This document shows, piece after piece, positions 18,701 to 27,086 of a stretch of 64,000 bases of DNA. Numbering within the stretch: the stretch's first letter is position 1; every line of letters starts with the position of its first letter. The DNA is from Bacteroidota bacterium (GTDB lineage: Bacteria > Bacteroidota > Bacteroidia > Cytophagales > Cyclobacteriaceae), in the NCBI GenBank assembly GCA_018266435.1, contig JAFEAL010000020.1, forward strand, positions 17,519-81,518, written 5' to 3'. The notes beneath the pieces were generated by a model. That model was not told where the DNA came from and searched no databases. It worked only from the letters and a program-made list of their open reading frames with translations. Made by a program: the position numbers and the translations under genes.

Positions 18701-18904
18701 TTACCCAAAAAATGGCTCTCTAAATCACCTTTTGGTGCAGCATCTATTGTATTGACGGGTAGAAACCTTTGGTTGTATGCCCCCAATTATCCGCACTTCG
18801 ATCCCGAGGTTAATACCCAGGGTGTTAGCAATTCACAAGGGTTTGAATTCAATACATTGCCCCAGACCAGAACGTATGGTGCTGTGTTGAGACTTACTTT
18901 TTAA
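15734..18904 (+). CDS. SusC/RagA family TonB-linked outer membrane transporter
   Basis: 1056 residues. Signal peptide to about AIAQ, CarboxypepD_reg-like domain (about 22-105, GRVTSAEDGSQMPGVNVLIK), TonB plug with the SusC signature (VVVTALGLQSEKRSLGTSV... and PLFVVDGIPIDN, VLKGPAAAVLYGSRAAAGAV-like block), then a 22-strand barrel ending in TYGAVLRLTF, a typical terminal beta-signal with aromatic end. Together with the SusD protein 20 bp downstream it forms a lidded nutrient importer powered by TonB. No glycanase, sulfatase, sigma/anti-sigma or hybrid sensor is nearby, so the substrate (glycan, peptide or other) cannot be inferred. It is separated from the PorE-like gene by a terminator. Confidence 0.95.
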   Translation: MVKNLQIKIATILMFLTSIAIAQTRTVTGRVTSAEDGSQMPGVNVLIKGTTTGTTSDSDGNYKLSIPDEGGTIVFSFIGYANQEQEIGARTVIDVSLAPDATQLSEVVVTALGLQSEKRSLGTSVAVVKAEDIENTRQTNFLNAFTGKVAGVRVQSSNGMVGSSTSMFIRGFTSFNSSNQPLFVVDGIPIDNSGGTNSLQTGVSNSNRGIDINPDDIESQTILKGPAAAVLYGSRAAAGAVIITTKKGSMSKNKKNIIEYTSNYNVTQVNRLPSLQNTYAQGDNGIYNPLSLNSWGPKITGQDSVTNYLGKRELLKAYPNNVKDIFRQGSNVQNSINFKGGNEKSNYIFSYSNLREDGILKNNTLTRNTFKVAANTNLTEKLSAGASFTYFNTISQRTPIGNQQANPLFRGYFLPRSYNLANYPYQNPNGTQTYFDPSTDNPLWTIQNNTYNDRVDRMLANFNVGYDITHWLNINYKLGTDAYLMNVKAVDAVGGTGNGYTASGGTGGTQDENYYSQQTSSYLNITAKKTFGDFNGSFLLGNEINQSYARDQGTVATQAAISGFGQVTSYSTYQPFNSLSKRRLVGVYAQATVGYKEFAYLTVTGRNDWSSTFPTNNNSYFYPSIAGSLIFTDLFPAIKSNGILSFGKLRGNIATVGREAPLYATDTYFVQSNPSNGFGPQLQYPFRGQQGYTLSNNAGNPNLKPEFTTTREVGTELHFLNDRLVLDVGYFSTRSTDIILSSNAPVSAATGYSNQIRNAGELKTDGWEVTFNYTPIKTSSGFSWNISANWTHIDNNVVKIDPLVTSIFLGGFTVPQTQLQAGKPYGVIVGNPFNRDAKGNLLITSAGAAAGQVSTNTATVSVIGNPNPKWFAGLTNTLRYRDFSLSFLLDFRKGGDIISRNIRDVRFRGVAAETGDRDRTYIVKGVLRDPVNNPDGSARALMDANGNPIPNNIALNAQQYWTSLYNTQGEGIVFDGSWIRLRELSVSYSLPKKWLSKSPFGAASIVLTGRNLWLYAPNYPHFDPEVNTQGVSNSQGFEFNTLPQTRTYGAVLRLTF

Positions 18905-18924
18905 TTTATTAAACCTTTCATCTT

Positions 18925-20424
18925 ATGAAAAAGAAGATTCGAAAAAATATATTTCATCTTAGTATTCTCAGTTTAGTGATTGCCGGCACACTAACTTCGT
19001 GCAGCGATTTTCTAAACGTAAATACTAACCCCACAGCTCAAAAGAACGCAAGTATTCCTTTAGTGCTTACGGCTAGTCAGGGAAGCTTAGCATTCTACGT
19101 GGGTAGTGATTTCTACCTTTATTCTTCAATTTTTACTCAGCAGTCGTGTGGACAAGGGTCATCTACTCAAACAAGATTCTATGACCAATATATACTGACT
19201 AACGCTGATGTGAATAATGCCTTTACTAGCTACTATGCCGGTACGTTGGCCGATTTGGATTATATCAAAAAGAATACATACAGTCAGGGTAATCCGCAAT
19301 ATGGTGGAATTGCAAAATTGTTGCAGGCCTACACGTATGGAATATTAGTGGATATGTGGGGAGCACTTCCCTATGTATCAGCCATGAAAGGAGTAGCTAA
19401 CCCGCAACCTCAATACGATTCGAGCAAGACCATTTATGATTCTCTTTTTGTGTTGATTGATAAAGGGATAGCTGATTTGAATAAAACAAATACACGTACA
19501 ATCGCTGCAGAAGACCTGATCTATTCAGGAAATATTTCCAAATGGGTTAAGTTTGGAAATACCCTAAAACTCCGGTTGGCACTTCACTATGCAAAAGTGG
19601 ATAACGGAACAATGCTTAATACCGTGATTAGTGCGGGTGGACCATTTATGGCAGCCAACACCGACAACTTTCAGTTGACGTTTGATAACGTTACTAACCG
19701 CCAAAACCCTATTCACCAGTTTGAGTTGTACCGGGCCAATTATGATTTTCCGGGTAACTTCCTGGTGAACATGATGAATACCAAAAATGATCCGAGAAGG
19801 CCATTCTATTTCACGTCATACCCGGCAGGCTCTGCACCGTACACAACAACAGGCACTTATAAAGGTGCTGTATCAACGGATGCAACCGGAGTACAATATT
19901 CAAGGATGCACACATATATGCGTGGAAATATGCTTTCTGATAATGGTACGAGAACCGGATCAGGGTTAAATGCCACGTCATTAACTTATACGGGTATGGC
20001 ACCCCAGCGCATGCTCACTTTTGCTGAATTTAACTTTATTATGGCTGAAGCTGTTTTGGTGTATGGCGTAACAGCTCCGCAAACTGCGGACCAATACTAT
20101 CAAGCAGGTGTTACAGCCTCAATGCAGGATGCAGGCGTTAGTGCAGCGAACATTAGTACCTATATTGGAGCATTAGCTCCAGTTGTGCTGCAAACATTAA
20201 TTGAAGAGAAGTATGTAGCGCTATATGGCGTACCTGTAGAGCCTTGGTCTGACTGGAGAAGGACAAGCTTCCCTTCTATAACAGTAAGTCCTTCAGCTGC
20301 ATTGGTGGGTAATAATACCATTCCCCGAATATTGGTTTACCCATTAAGCGAGCAGCAGACAAATTCAAAAAATATTCCTTCCAGAGCATCCATATTTGTA
20401 AAAGGTGTGTTTTGGGATAACTAG
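18925..20424 (+). CDS. SusD/RagB-like nutrient-binding outer membrane lipoprotein
   Basis: 499 residues with a lipoprotein signal (LVIAGTLTSCSDFLNVN; lipid cysteine at about 26). The N-terminal SDFLNVNTNPTA and the YGGIAKLLQAYTYGILVDMWG segment place it in the SusD-like_2 group (PF12771) rather than classical SusD. The C-terminus (LIEEKYVALYG...EPWSDWRRTSFP...RILVYPLSEQQTN) is the conserved family ending. It caps the SusC barrel on the cell surface and binds the ligand. It sits 20 bp after susC and 23 bp before a further lipoprotein. Confidence 0.95.
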   Translation: MKKKIRKNIFHLSILSLVIAGTLTSCSDFLNVNTNPTAQKNASIPLVLTASQGSLAFYVGSDFYLYSSIFTQQSCGQGSSTQTRFYDQYILTNADVNNAFTSYYAGTLADLDYIKKNTYSQGNPQYGGIAKLLQAYTYGILVDMWGALPYVSAMKGVANPQPQYDSSKTIYDSLFVLIDKGIADLNKTNTRTIAAEDLIYSGNISKWVKFGNTLKLRLALHYAKVDNGTMLNTVISAGGPFMAANTDNFQLTFDNVTNRQNPIHQFELYRANYDFPGNFLVNMMNTKNDPRRPFYFTSYPAGSAPYTTTGTYKGAVSTDATGVQYSRMHTYMRGNMLSDNGTRTGSGLNATSLTYTGMAPQRMLTFAEFNFIMAEAVLVYGVTAPQTADQYYQAGVTASMQDAGVSAANISTYIGALAPVVLQTLIEEKYVALYGVPVEPWSDWRRTSFPSITVSPSAALVGNNTIPRILVYPLSEQQTNSKNIPSRASIFVKGVFWDN

Positions 20425-20447
20425 TTAAACAACTAAAAGAAGAAATT

Positions 20448-20936
20448 ATGAATAACATCAATTTCAAAATATTTATCATGCTGGTTTTTTCGATCAGCCT
20501 GGCATCATGCTTCCAGATGGATGAAAAACTGGCAAGTAAACAAGCACCTGATGGGGATATACTCTTTCAAGTTCCCACATCGGCATTGCCTGCGGTACCA
20601 ACAGGTCAGCCGCAATTGGCACAACCGTCCTACTATTTAGTTGGCGCCAATTTTTCAAAGGCGGCAGGTAATTTGGATATAACGGTTACTGTTCCATCCA
20701 AGTTCACCACCATAACCATTAATATTGTAAATGCCAGTACTGGTGTGAGAGAACAAAAGGCAATATTAACGGGTGTTTCAGGTACGGTAGAATGGAACAC
20801 CTACCCGGTTAACACCCTTGGGTTTGGCAATACTGCTCCGGCTACAAACAGTACGGTGGTACTCGAGTTTATTGCTTCAAATGATAGTGGTTCGATTTCT
20901 ACGATGCGAGTATTTTCTGTGAAAGTTTTAGCGTGA
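20448..20936 (+). CDS. small surface lipoprotein of the SusCD operon
   Basis: 162 residues. A lipoprotein signal (FIMLVFSISLASCFQMDE; cysteine at 21) is followed by a single beta-rich domain of about 110 residues with no family I recognise. An acidic DE follows soon after the lipid cysteine, compatible with surface export. Third gene of the susC-susD operon (23 bp gap) and followed by a strong terminator, so by position it is probably an accessory ligand-binding lipoprotein like SusE/F or a SLAM-dependent surface protein. That role is inference. Confidence 0.75.
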   Translation: MNNINFKIFIMLVFSISLASCFQMDEKLASKQAPDGDILFQVPTSALPAVPTGQPQLAQPSYYLVGANFSKAAGNLDITVTVPSKFTTITINIVNASTGVREQKAILTGVSGTVEWNTYPVNTLGFGNTAPATNSTVVLEFIASNDSGSISTMRVFSVKVLA

Positions 20937-20956
20937 TTTAAAAATCACTCTGAAAA

Positions 20957-20986
20957 AAACGCCCCGGTCTAAACCGGGGCGTTTTA
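20957..20986. terminator. bidirectional intrinsic terminator
   Basis: Perfect 12-bp stem: AAAACGCCCCGG (20957-20968), loop TCTAAA, CCGGGGCGTTTT (20975-20986). It has T-tracts on both strands and lies between convergent genes, so it can end both the susCD operon and hldD. Confidence 0.93.
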
Positions 20987-20989
20987 ATT

Positions 20990-21946
20990 TTACTTCGTCA
21001 TCAAATAATTCCTTACATAATCTTGAGTTCCCTCCTCGAGAGTATGAAATGGTGTTGAGTAGCCAATGCTTTTCAATTTTTGCATATTGGCTTCGGTGAA
21101 GTACTGATATTTATCCCGGATGTCAGCCGGTGTATCAACGAATTCAATATTTTCTTTTTTATTCATCGCTTTGAAAACTGATTTTACCAAGTCTAAAAAT
21201 GTGCGGGCTTTGCCGGAACCGAGATTGTATATTCCTGAATTTTTTTGGTGGCTCATCCAAAACAGACAAACGTCAACCACATCCTTTACATACACAAAAT
21301 CACGCATTTGTTCACCGTCTTTGAATTGAGGATTGTGTGATCGAAATAATTTCATTTTCCCGGTTTTGCCGATCTGATTAAACGCGTGCCAAATTACCGA
21401 TGCCATGCGGCCTTTGTGGTATTCGTTCGGGCCATACACGTTAAAAAATTTCAACCCTACCCAAAAGCGAGGTTTTTCTTTTTGCTGCATGGCCCACATA
21501 TCTAAATCCTGTTTTGACTGCCCATACGGATTGAGCGGCTTTAACAAATGGATTTTTGATTCATCATCATCATAGCCATTTTCTCCCAATCCATAGGTTG
21601 CTGCCGAGGAGGCATAAACCAACGGAATGTTATACTGAACACATCTTAGCCAAATATCTTTGGTGTATTGCGTATTCATACGGTTTAGCAGTACAGTATC
21701 AAACTCGGCCGTATCAGTTTTGGCACCGATGTGAAAAATAAAACGAACCCGGTTGTAGTTTTTATCGAGCCAGGACATGAAGTGCTCGCGATCGACACGT
21801 TCACTGATTTTTGTACCAATTAAATTTTTTTCTTTAGCAGCATGGCCAAACTGATCAACTGCTATGATGTCGGTATGGTTATTTTGGTTAAGCCGTTTTA
21901 TCAGGAAACTTCCAATGAAGCCTGCAGCGCCCGTAACTACAATCAT
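20990..21946 (-). CDS. hldD: ADP-glyceromanno-heptose 6-epimerase
   Basis: 318-residue extended SDR (NAD-dependent epimerase). Cofactor motif TGAAGFIGSFL at 5-15; active site Tyr-x3-Lys in NPYGQSKQDL with upstream YASSAATYG; the family-specific FFNVYGPNEYHKGRMASV and DFVYVKDVVDV motifs are present. HldD changes D,D- to L,D-heptose on the nucleotide for lipopolysaccharide core synthesis. The window holds the GDP-type heptose pathway 11 kb away but no HldE (ADP-heptose synthase), so whether this enzyme works on ADP- or GDP-heptose is open. Promoter at 21969-21976; divergent from queD. Confidence 0.92.
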   Translation of the reverse strand: MIVVTGAAGFIGSFLIKRLNQNNHTDIIAVDQFGHAAKEKNLIGTKISERVDREHFMSWLDKNYNRVRFIFHIGAKTDTAEFDTVLLNRMNTQYTKDIWLRCVQYNIPLVYASSAATYGLGENGYDDDESKIHLLKPLNPYGQSKQDLDMWAMQQKEKPRFWVGLKFFNVYGPNEYHKGRMASVIWHAFNQIGKTGKMKLFRSHNPQFKDGEQMRDFVYVKDVVDVCLFWMSHQKNSGIYNLGSGKARTFLDLVKSVFKAMNKKENIEFVDTPADIRDKYQYFTEANMQKLKSIGYSTPFHTLEEGTQDYVRNYLMTK

Positions 21947-21968
21947 ATATTTTTGATTTTTCCAAAAG

Positions 21969-21976
21969 CAAAAATA
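21969..21976 (-). promoter_or_regulatory. -7 box for hldD
   Basis: On the minus strand the sequence is TATTTTTG, an exact TAnnTTTG match, about 22 bp before the hldD start. A perfect 6-bp inverted repeat (CCTTCA-TGCC-TGAAGG, 21984-21999) covers its predicted -33 region. Confidence 0.55.
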
Positions 21977-22007
21977 AGAGATTCCTTCATGCCTGAAGGG
22001 TTATATT

Positions 22008-22015
22008 TACATTTG
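22008..22015 (+). promoter_or_regulatory. -7 box for queD-lpxB
   Basis: TACATTTG, an exact TAnnTTTG match 13 bp before the queD ATG, predicting a leader of under 12 nt. The same inverted repeat at 21984-21999 covers this promoter's -33 region, so one factor could affect both divergent genes. Confidence 0.6.
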
Positions 22016-22028
22016 ATTTATAAATGCT

Positions 22029-22448
22029 ATGATCTACGTAAGCCGTCAAGAACACTTTAATGCTGCCCATAAACTCTACAACCCGCACTGGACCAAAGAG
22101 AAAAATACAGAAGTATTTGGTCCTTGTGCCAATGAAAACTGGCATGGACATAATTATAATTTAATTGTAACGGTAAAGGGCTCTCCTGATCCGGATACCG
22201 GTTTTGTTATTGATTTAAAAAAACTAAGTATGCTTATCAGAACTGAAGTGACTGATAAAGTGGACCATAAAAATTTGAATATGGATGTGGACTTTTTAAG
22301 AGGGCAATTTGCGAGTACGGAAAACTTGGCCATGGGTATATGGAAAATACTGGAACCAAAAATTTCAGCAATCACAAAATTTGGGCGGCTTTATTCCATA
22401 AAACTTTACGAAACACCGCGCAATTTTGTTGAATATTTGGGCGAATGA
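22029..22448 (+). CDS. queD: 6-carboxytetrahydropterin synthase (PTPS family)
   Basis: 139 residues, the right size for QueD. Zinc-binding histidines occur in EHFNAAHKL and in ENWHGHNYNL; the catalytic cysteine is in VFGPCANENW. The C-terminus keeps the substrate-binding glutamate in IKLYETPRN. It turns dihydroneopterin triphosphate into 6-carboxytetrahydropterin, the substrate of QueE, whose gene is at 11352. The related sepiapterin or biopterin PTPS role is less likely given QueE. The 3' end overlaps lpxB by 4 bp (ATGA), an unrelated pathway. Confidence 0.92.
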   Translation: MIYVSRQEHFNAAHKLYNPHWTKEKNTEVFGPCANENWHGHNYNLIVTVKGSPDPDTGFVIDLKKLSMLIRTEVTDKVDHKNLNMDVDFLRGQFASTENLAMGIWKILEPKISAITKFGRLYSIKLYETPRNFVEYLGE

Positions 22449-23560
22449 AAAAGCTTTACATTATAGCCGGTGAGCGCTCAGGAGATTTGCACGGAAGCAA
22501 TTTGGTAAAATCGCTTTTGTCCCGTGATCGCAACCTCTCCATTCGTGGGTTTGGCGGAGATGAGATGAAAAAAGCAGGCGTAGATATTTTTGTGCATTAT
22601 GATCGGTTGGCGTTCATGGGTTTTGTAGCCTTGCTCACCAATGCCCGCACTATTTTCAGGTACATAAAACTTTGCAAACAAGATATTCTGCAGGTAAAAC
22701 CCGAGGCAATTATTTTAATTGATTACGGTGGGTTTAACCGTAAGATTGCCAAATTCGGCAAGCAACAAGGCATAAAAATTTTCTATTATATACCTCCTAA
22801 AGTGTGGGCTTGGTACCAGAAGCGTGCGTTTGAATTAAAACAAAACGTGGATAAATTGTTTGTCATTCTCCCATTTGAAAAAAAATTTTTCAAAGAAAAA
22901 TGCAACTGGGATGTGGATTATGTTGGTAACCCGGTGCTGGATGCCATTAAATCGTTTAAACCCAATCCTGACTTTTTGATAAAAGAGGGTATTGATCAAT
23001 CTAAAAAAATTGTGGCACTGCTTCCCGGCAGCAGAAAAATGGAATTAAAGCGAATCATCCCTTTGATGGCCGAAGTAGTGCGAAAATACCCCGAGTTACA
23101 GTTCGTAGTGGCTGCAGTAAAAAATTTACCCGGAGAACTATATAAAGAGATTGAGAACTATTCAAATGTAAAACTGGTATTTGATGCCTCTTACGAGTTG
23201 CTTCATGTTGCCCAGGCGGCCATGGTTACTTCGGGTACAGCCACATTAGAAACAGCCATTTTCAATGTGCCTCAGGTAGTGGTATATAAAACCGGCAGAT
23301 TAGAATATTTGATTGCGGCCAGTGTAGTAAAGGTTGAGTATATTTCTTTAGTTAACCTGATTGCCGGGAAAAAAGTAGTGAAGGAGTTGATTCAAAGAGA
23401 GGCAAGGCTAAACTCTGTAGGAGAAGAACTAAGCAGGCTGGTGTACGATGAATCCTACCGAAAGGAAATGATGACAGCTTACAACCTTATTTACAAAACC
23501 CTTGATACCGGGTCAGCTTCAGAAAATACAGCCGGGCTCATGTTAGAATATTTGAAATAA
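22445..23560 (+). CDS. lpxB: lipid-A-disaccharide synthase
   Basis: 371-residue family 19 glycosyltransferase that joins UDP-2,3-diacylglucosamine and lipid X to form the lipid A disaccharide at the inner membrane. Signature segments: AGERSGDLHGSNLV at the N-terminus, GFGGDEMKKAGV, PPKVWAWYQKRAF, YVGNPVLDAI, LLPGSRKMELKRI and SGTATLETAIFNVPQVVVYKT. Translation is coupled to queD through the ATGA overlap. Together with the nearby hldD this indicates a lipopolysaccharide-bearing envelope. Confidence 0.97.
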   Translation: MKKLYIIAGERSGDLHGSNLVKSLLSRDRNLSIRGFGGDEMKKAGVDIFVHYDRLAFMGFVALLTNARTIFRYIKLCKQDILQVKPEAIILIDYGGFNRKIAKFGKQQGIKIFYYIPPKVWAWYQKRAFELKQNVDKLFVILPFEKKFFKEKCNWDVDYVGNPVLDAIKSFKPNPDFLIKEGIDQSKKIVALLPGSRKMELKRIIPLMAEVVRKYPELQFVVAAVKNLPGELYKEIENYSNVKLVFDASYELLHVAQAAMVTSGTATLETAIFNVPQVVVYKTGRLEYLIAASVVKVEYISLVNLIAGKKVVKELIQREARLNSVGEELSRLVYDESYRKEMMTAYNLIYKTLDTGSASENTAGLMLEYLK

Positions 23561-23604
23561 TTCCTGTACATGTTATCTTACTTCATTGATTTAAAAATTG
23601 ACTC

Positions 23605-25038
23605 ATGAAAAATACATTGATATGTTTTAGCGTAGTAGTGGTTGGTCTTTTTAAGGTACACGGTCAAGATCAGGTAAAAACGAATTATTCAGATGCATTG
23701 CGCTTGATTGACTCATGGATCGATGCTCAAAAAGATTATGCTCACCTTCCTTCCATCACTGCCGCGATCGTCAAAGATCAGGAAGTAATCTGGAGCAAAG
23801 GCTATGGTCTGTCAAATATCGAAAACAAGGTAGCGGCCTCACCCAAAACCATTTACAGTATTTGTTCCATCTCAAAACTCTTCACCTCTGTTGCCATTAT
23901 GCAACTTTATGAAAAAGGGAAACTTCATTTGGATGATAAAATTGAGTCGGTTCTTCCGGGGTTTAATTTGAAGCAACAATTTCCCGAAAGCGGGCCCATC
24001 ACCATCCGTTCGTTACTCACACATTCTTCCGGCTTGCCTCGTGAGTCAGATTATCCTTACTGGACAGAACCTGATTTTACTTTTCCCACACAAGATCAGG
24101 TAAATATAAAACTGGGGAAACAACAAACGATGTATCCGGCATCAACCTATTTTCAATACAGCAATTTAGGCATGACGTTATTGGGCCAGGTTGTTGAAAA
24201 AGTATCGGGTGTGCCGTACAGCACCTATGTGGAAGAGAACATATTAAAGCCATTGAAGTTAGACGCAACACACTCATACCTTCCTAATGAAGCATGGGGA
24301 AAAGAAATGGCCATTGGCTATGGAGCCATCAAGCGAGACGGCTCACGTGATCGAATGAATTTATTTGATGCTAAAGGAATTAAGGCAGCCGCTGGTTTTT
24401 CTTCAAATGTGGAAGACTTGGCAAAATTTGCTGCTTGGCAAATGCGGGTGCTAAGTACTCCCGGTGCTGAGGTTCTTAAAACTTCTTCCTTAAAAGAAAT
24501 GCAGCGTGTACAGTGGGTAGATCCTGATTGGAAAACATTTTGGGGACTGGGTTTTAAGGTGAGTCATCAAGAGAATGTCACACTGGTGGGGCACGGAGGC
24601 TCATGTCCGGGCTATCGAACAGCGGTGAGCATTGACCCGAAAGAAAAAATGGGCTATACAGTGATGATCAATGCAGGCGGGGAAAGTCCTGATTTTTTTA
24701 TTAAAGAAATCAGGGATATTCTGATGAAGGCACCCAAGGAAAAATCAGGTAAGACAGTTGAGACAGCAAAACTTGAGGACTATGTAGGAACTTACTCAGC
24801 TCAACCCTGGGGCTCAGAAACGCTGATTACTTTCTGGTATGGAGATTTGGCTCTTGTTAGCTTTCCTAATGAAAACCCCGATGAATCAATGATAATTCTT
24901 CAGCAAGTATCCGCGGATAGTTTCCGGGTGGTAAGGAAAGATAAAACGCTGGCCGATGAAATTCGTTTTGAAAGAGATGCCTCAGGCAAAGTAATTAAGA
25001 TGTGGAGGTACAGCAATTTTTATAAAAAACTAAAATGA
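23605..25038 (+). CDS. serine hydrolase, beta-lactamase/DD-peptidase fold
   Basis: 477-residue secreted enzyme of the class C beta-lactamase-like family. Signal peptide to about FKVHGQ. Nucleophile motif S-x-x-K in CSISKLFTSVAI, second motif YSN in FQYSNLGMTLLGQ, third motif HGG in LVGHGGSCPGY. The C-terminal 100 residues (TAKLEDYVGTYSAQPWG onward) form the lipocalin-like DUF3471-type domain. Such enzymes act as esterases or peptidases; a drug-resistance role cannot be claimed. It follows lpxB by 44 bp and converges with clpX. Confidence 0.9.
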   Translation: MKNTLICFSVVVVGLFKVHGQDQVKTNYSDALRLIDSWIDAQKDYAHLPSITAAIVKDQEVIWSKGYGLSNIENKVAASPKTIYSICSISKLFTSVAIMQLYEKGKLHLDDKIESVLPGFNLKQQFPESGPITIRSLLTHSSGLPRESDYPYWTEPDFTFPTQDQVNIKLGKQQTMYPASTYFQYSNLGMTLLGQVVEKVSGVPYSTYVEENILKPLKLDATHSYLPNEAWGKEMAIGYGAIKRDGSRDRMNLFDAKGIKAAAGFSSNVEDLAKFAAWQMRVLSTPGAEVLKTSSLKEMQRVQWVDPDWKTFWGLGFKVSHQENVTLVGHGGSCPGYRTAVSIDPKEKMGYTVMINAGGESPDFFIKEIRDILMKAPKEKSGKTVETAKLEDYVGTYSAQPWGSETLITFWYGDLALVSFPNENPDESMIILQQVSADSFRVVRKDKTLADEIRFERDASGKVIKMWRYSNFYKKLK

Positions 25039-25055
25039 AGATAAGCTGAGTTATC

Positions 25056-26291
25056 CTAAGCTACTTTTAGTTTGCTGTAATGGCTCTTGCCAAATTTGTT
25101 TTCTGCGTAAGCCCGGTTGATGACCAGTTTCTCCAATGATTTTTCAGAGGGTAACTCAAACATGGCATCGTTGATGATGGCTTCACAAACGGAACGAAGC
25201 CCGCGCGCCCCGAGTTTGTACTCAACGGCTTTTTCAACGATAAAATCCAATGCTCCCTCTTTGAACTCCACTTCGATATTTTCCATTTCAAACAATTTCT
25301 TGTATTGTTTGATGAGTGCATTTTTTGGCTCAGTCAGGATTTTTCGCAAAGCGGCATGATCCAGCGGATTTAAAAATGAAACCACCGGCAATCGGCCAAT
25401 TAACTCAGGTATGAGGCCGAATGTTTTTAAGTCTTGCGATGAAACAAATTGCAGGAGATTGTCTTTGTCTAAATCACCCGGATGCAAGCTATCGGATGAG
25501 GCAGCAAAACCCAACGGACGTGTATTCAACCTCCGGGCAATTACTTTTGACATTCCTTCGAAAGCACCTCCGCAGATGAACAAAATATTTTCAGTATTTA
25601 CCGTGATCATCTTTTGGTCGGGATGTTTGCGGCCGCCTTGTGGTGGAACATTTACGGCTGTTCCTTCCAGCAATTTCAATAAGGCCTGCTGCACCCCTTC
25701 ACCGCTTACATCACGCGTGATGGACGGGTTGTCTGACTTACGGGCAATCTTATCAATCTCATCTATGTACACAATACCACGTTCAGCTGCTTCCGTATTA
25801 TAGTCAGCTGCTTGCAGTAAGCGGGTTAAAATACTTTCTACGTCTTCACCCACATAGCCGGCTTCGGTCAATACCGTAGCATCGGCAATGCAAAAGGGAA
25901 CTTGTAAAATTTTTGCCAGGGTGCGGGCCAGGTATGTTTTGCCTGTACCGGTTTCGCCCACCATGATGATGTTCGATTTTTCAATTTGAACATCGTTATC
26001 CGCTTTGCGTTGTGTGAGGCGCTTGTAGTGATTATAAACGGCTACGCTCATTACACGCTTGGCGTCATCCTGACCGACTACGTATTCATCAAGAAATTTT
26101 TTGATCTCACGTGGTTTGATCAACTTAAAATTGGGCAGGGAACCAGCCTCTACTTTATTTTTTTTCTCTTCGCTTAAAATTTGGTTAGCTTGAGTTACGC
26201 ATTTGTCACAAATATGCGCGTGAATACCTGAAATCATCAGATCCACATCTTTTTTGTTTCTGCCGCAAAATGAACACGTTACTTCTGCCAT
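25056..26291 (-). CDS. clpX: ClpX, ATPase subunit of the ClpXP protease
   Basis: 411 residues. N-terminal C4 zinc-binding domain ([11 protein letters not shown]...HICDKC), AAA+ domain with Walker [11 protein letters not shown], Walker [11 protein letters not shown], a sensor-2 [10 protein letters not shown], and pore-loop region. ClpX unfolds tagged substrates and threads them into ClpP. clpP lies 102 bp upstream on the same strand, but ClpX also has its own good -7 box at 26337-26344. Converges with the serine hydrolase gene. Confidence 0.97.
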   Translation of the reverse strand: MAEVTCSFCGRNKKDVDLMISGIHAHICDKCVTQANQILSEEKKNKVEAGSLPNFKLIKPREIKKFLDEYVVGQDDAKRVMSVAVYNHYKRLTQRKADNDVQIEKSNIIMVGETGTGKTYLARTLAKILQVPFCIADATVLTEAGYVGEDVESILTRLLQAADYNTEAAERGIVYIDEIDKIARKSDNPSITRDVSGEGVQQALLKLLEGTAVNVPPQGGRKHPDQKMITVNTENILFICGGAFEGMSKVIARRLNTRPLGFAASSDSLHPGDLDKDNLLQFVSSQDLKTFGLIPELIGRLPVVSFLNPLDHAALRKILTEPKNALIKQYKKLFEMENIEVEFKEGALDFIVEKAVEYKLGARGLRSVCEAIINDAMFELPSEKSLEKLVINRAYAENKFGKSHYSKLKVA

Positions 26292-26336
26292 TCTAATTTA
26301 CATTGATTCTGGTATTGGTATTGAGTTGATAGATGC

Positions 26337-26344
26337 CAAAGGTA
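26337..26344 (-). promoter_or_regulatory. -7 box for clpX
   Basis: TACCTTTG on the minus strand, exact TAnnTTTG match, in the clpP-clpX gap about 46 bp before the clpX start. It suggests clpX can be expressed independently of clpP. Confidence 0.55.
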
Positions 26345-26393
26345 ATGATAAATCATGAGTATCAACGAATTACCTCATTGCTGAATCAATGAA

Positions 26394-27086
26394 TTATTTC
26401 TTATTTCGTTCCAATACCTCGTCAATTAAACCATATTCTTTGGCTTCGGCTGCCCGCATCCAATAATCGCGGTCAGAATCTTTTTCGATCTTCTCGTATG
26501 TTTGGCCGCTGTGTTTGGAGAGGATGTTGTACAAGTCTTTTTTCAGTTCAAGAGTCTGCCTCATTGAAATTTCCATGTCTGAAGAAGTTCCTTGCATGCC
26601 AGCCGAGGGCTGATGGATCATGATGCGCGAATGAGGTAAACCCGAACGTTTCTTGACAGAACCCGCAGCCAGCAACACGGCTCCCATAGAAGCGGCCAAT
26701 CCTGTGCAAATGGTGGCCACATCAGGGTTTACATATTGCATGGTGTCATAAATGCCAAGACCAGCGTGCACAGAACCGCCAGGGCTGTTAATGTACATAA
26801 TGATGTCTTTTTTAGGATCAGATGACTCCAGAAACAAGAGTTGGGCGGTGATTACGTTGGCCACATAGTCGTCTACCGCTGTGCCAAAGAAAATGATGCG
26901 GTCGGCCATTAAGCGCGAGAATACATCAATTACCGTGGCACGCATCTGGCGTTCTTCCACAATATTGGGGGTCATGCCCAAAACGGTGTGGGCGTTTTCA
27001 TTTACAAATTTGGTGTAGCTGTCAAGGCTGTTGCCGCTCATGCCCATGTGATGTACGGCATATTTTCTGAATTCGTGAGTGTTCAT
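26394..27086 (-). CDS. clpP: ATP-dependent Clp protease proteolytic subunit
   Basis: 230 residues with a short N-terminal extension before VEERQMRATVIDVFSRLM. Catalytic serine in CTGLAASMGAVLLAAG, catalytic histidine in SRIMIHQPSAG, aspartate further on near LYNILSKHSGQ. It forms the tetradecameric proteolytic chamber used by ClpX (next gene). A region of 436 bp separates it from tig, which is on the same strand; no perfect promoter box was found for it there. Confidence 0.97.
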   Translation of the reverse strand: MNTHEFRKYAVHHMGMSGNSLDSYTKFVNENAHTVLGMTPNIVEERQMRATVIDVFSRLMADRIIFFGTAVDDYVANVITAQLLFLESSDPKKDIIMYINSPGGSVHAGLGIYDTMQYVNPDVATICTGLAASMGAVLLAAGSVKKRSGLPHSRIMIHQPSAGMQGTSSDMEISMRQTLELKKDLYNILSKHSGQTYEKIEKDSDRDYWMRAAEAKEYGLIDEVLERNKK

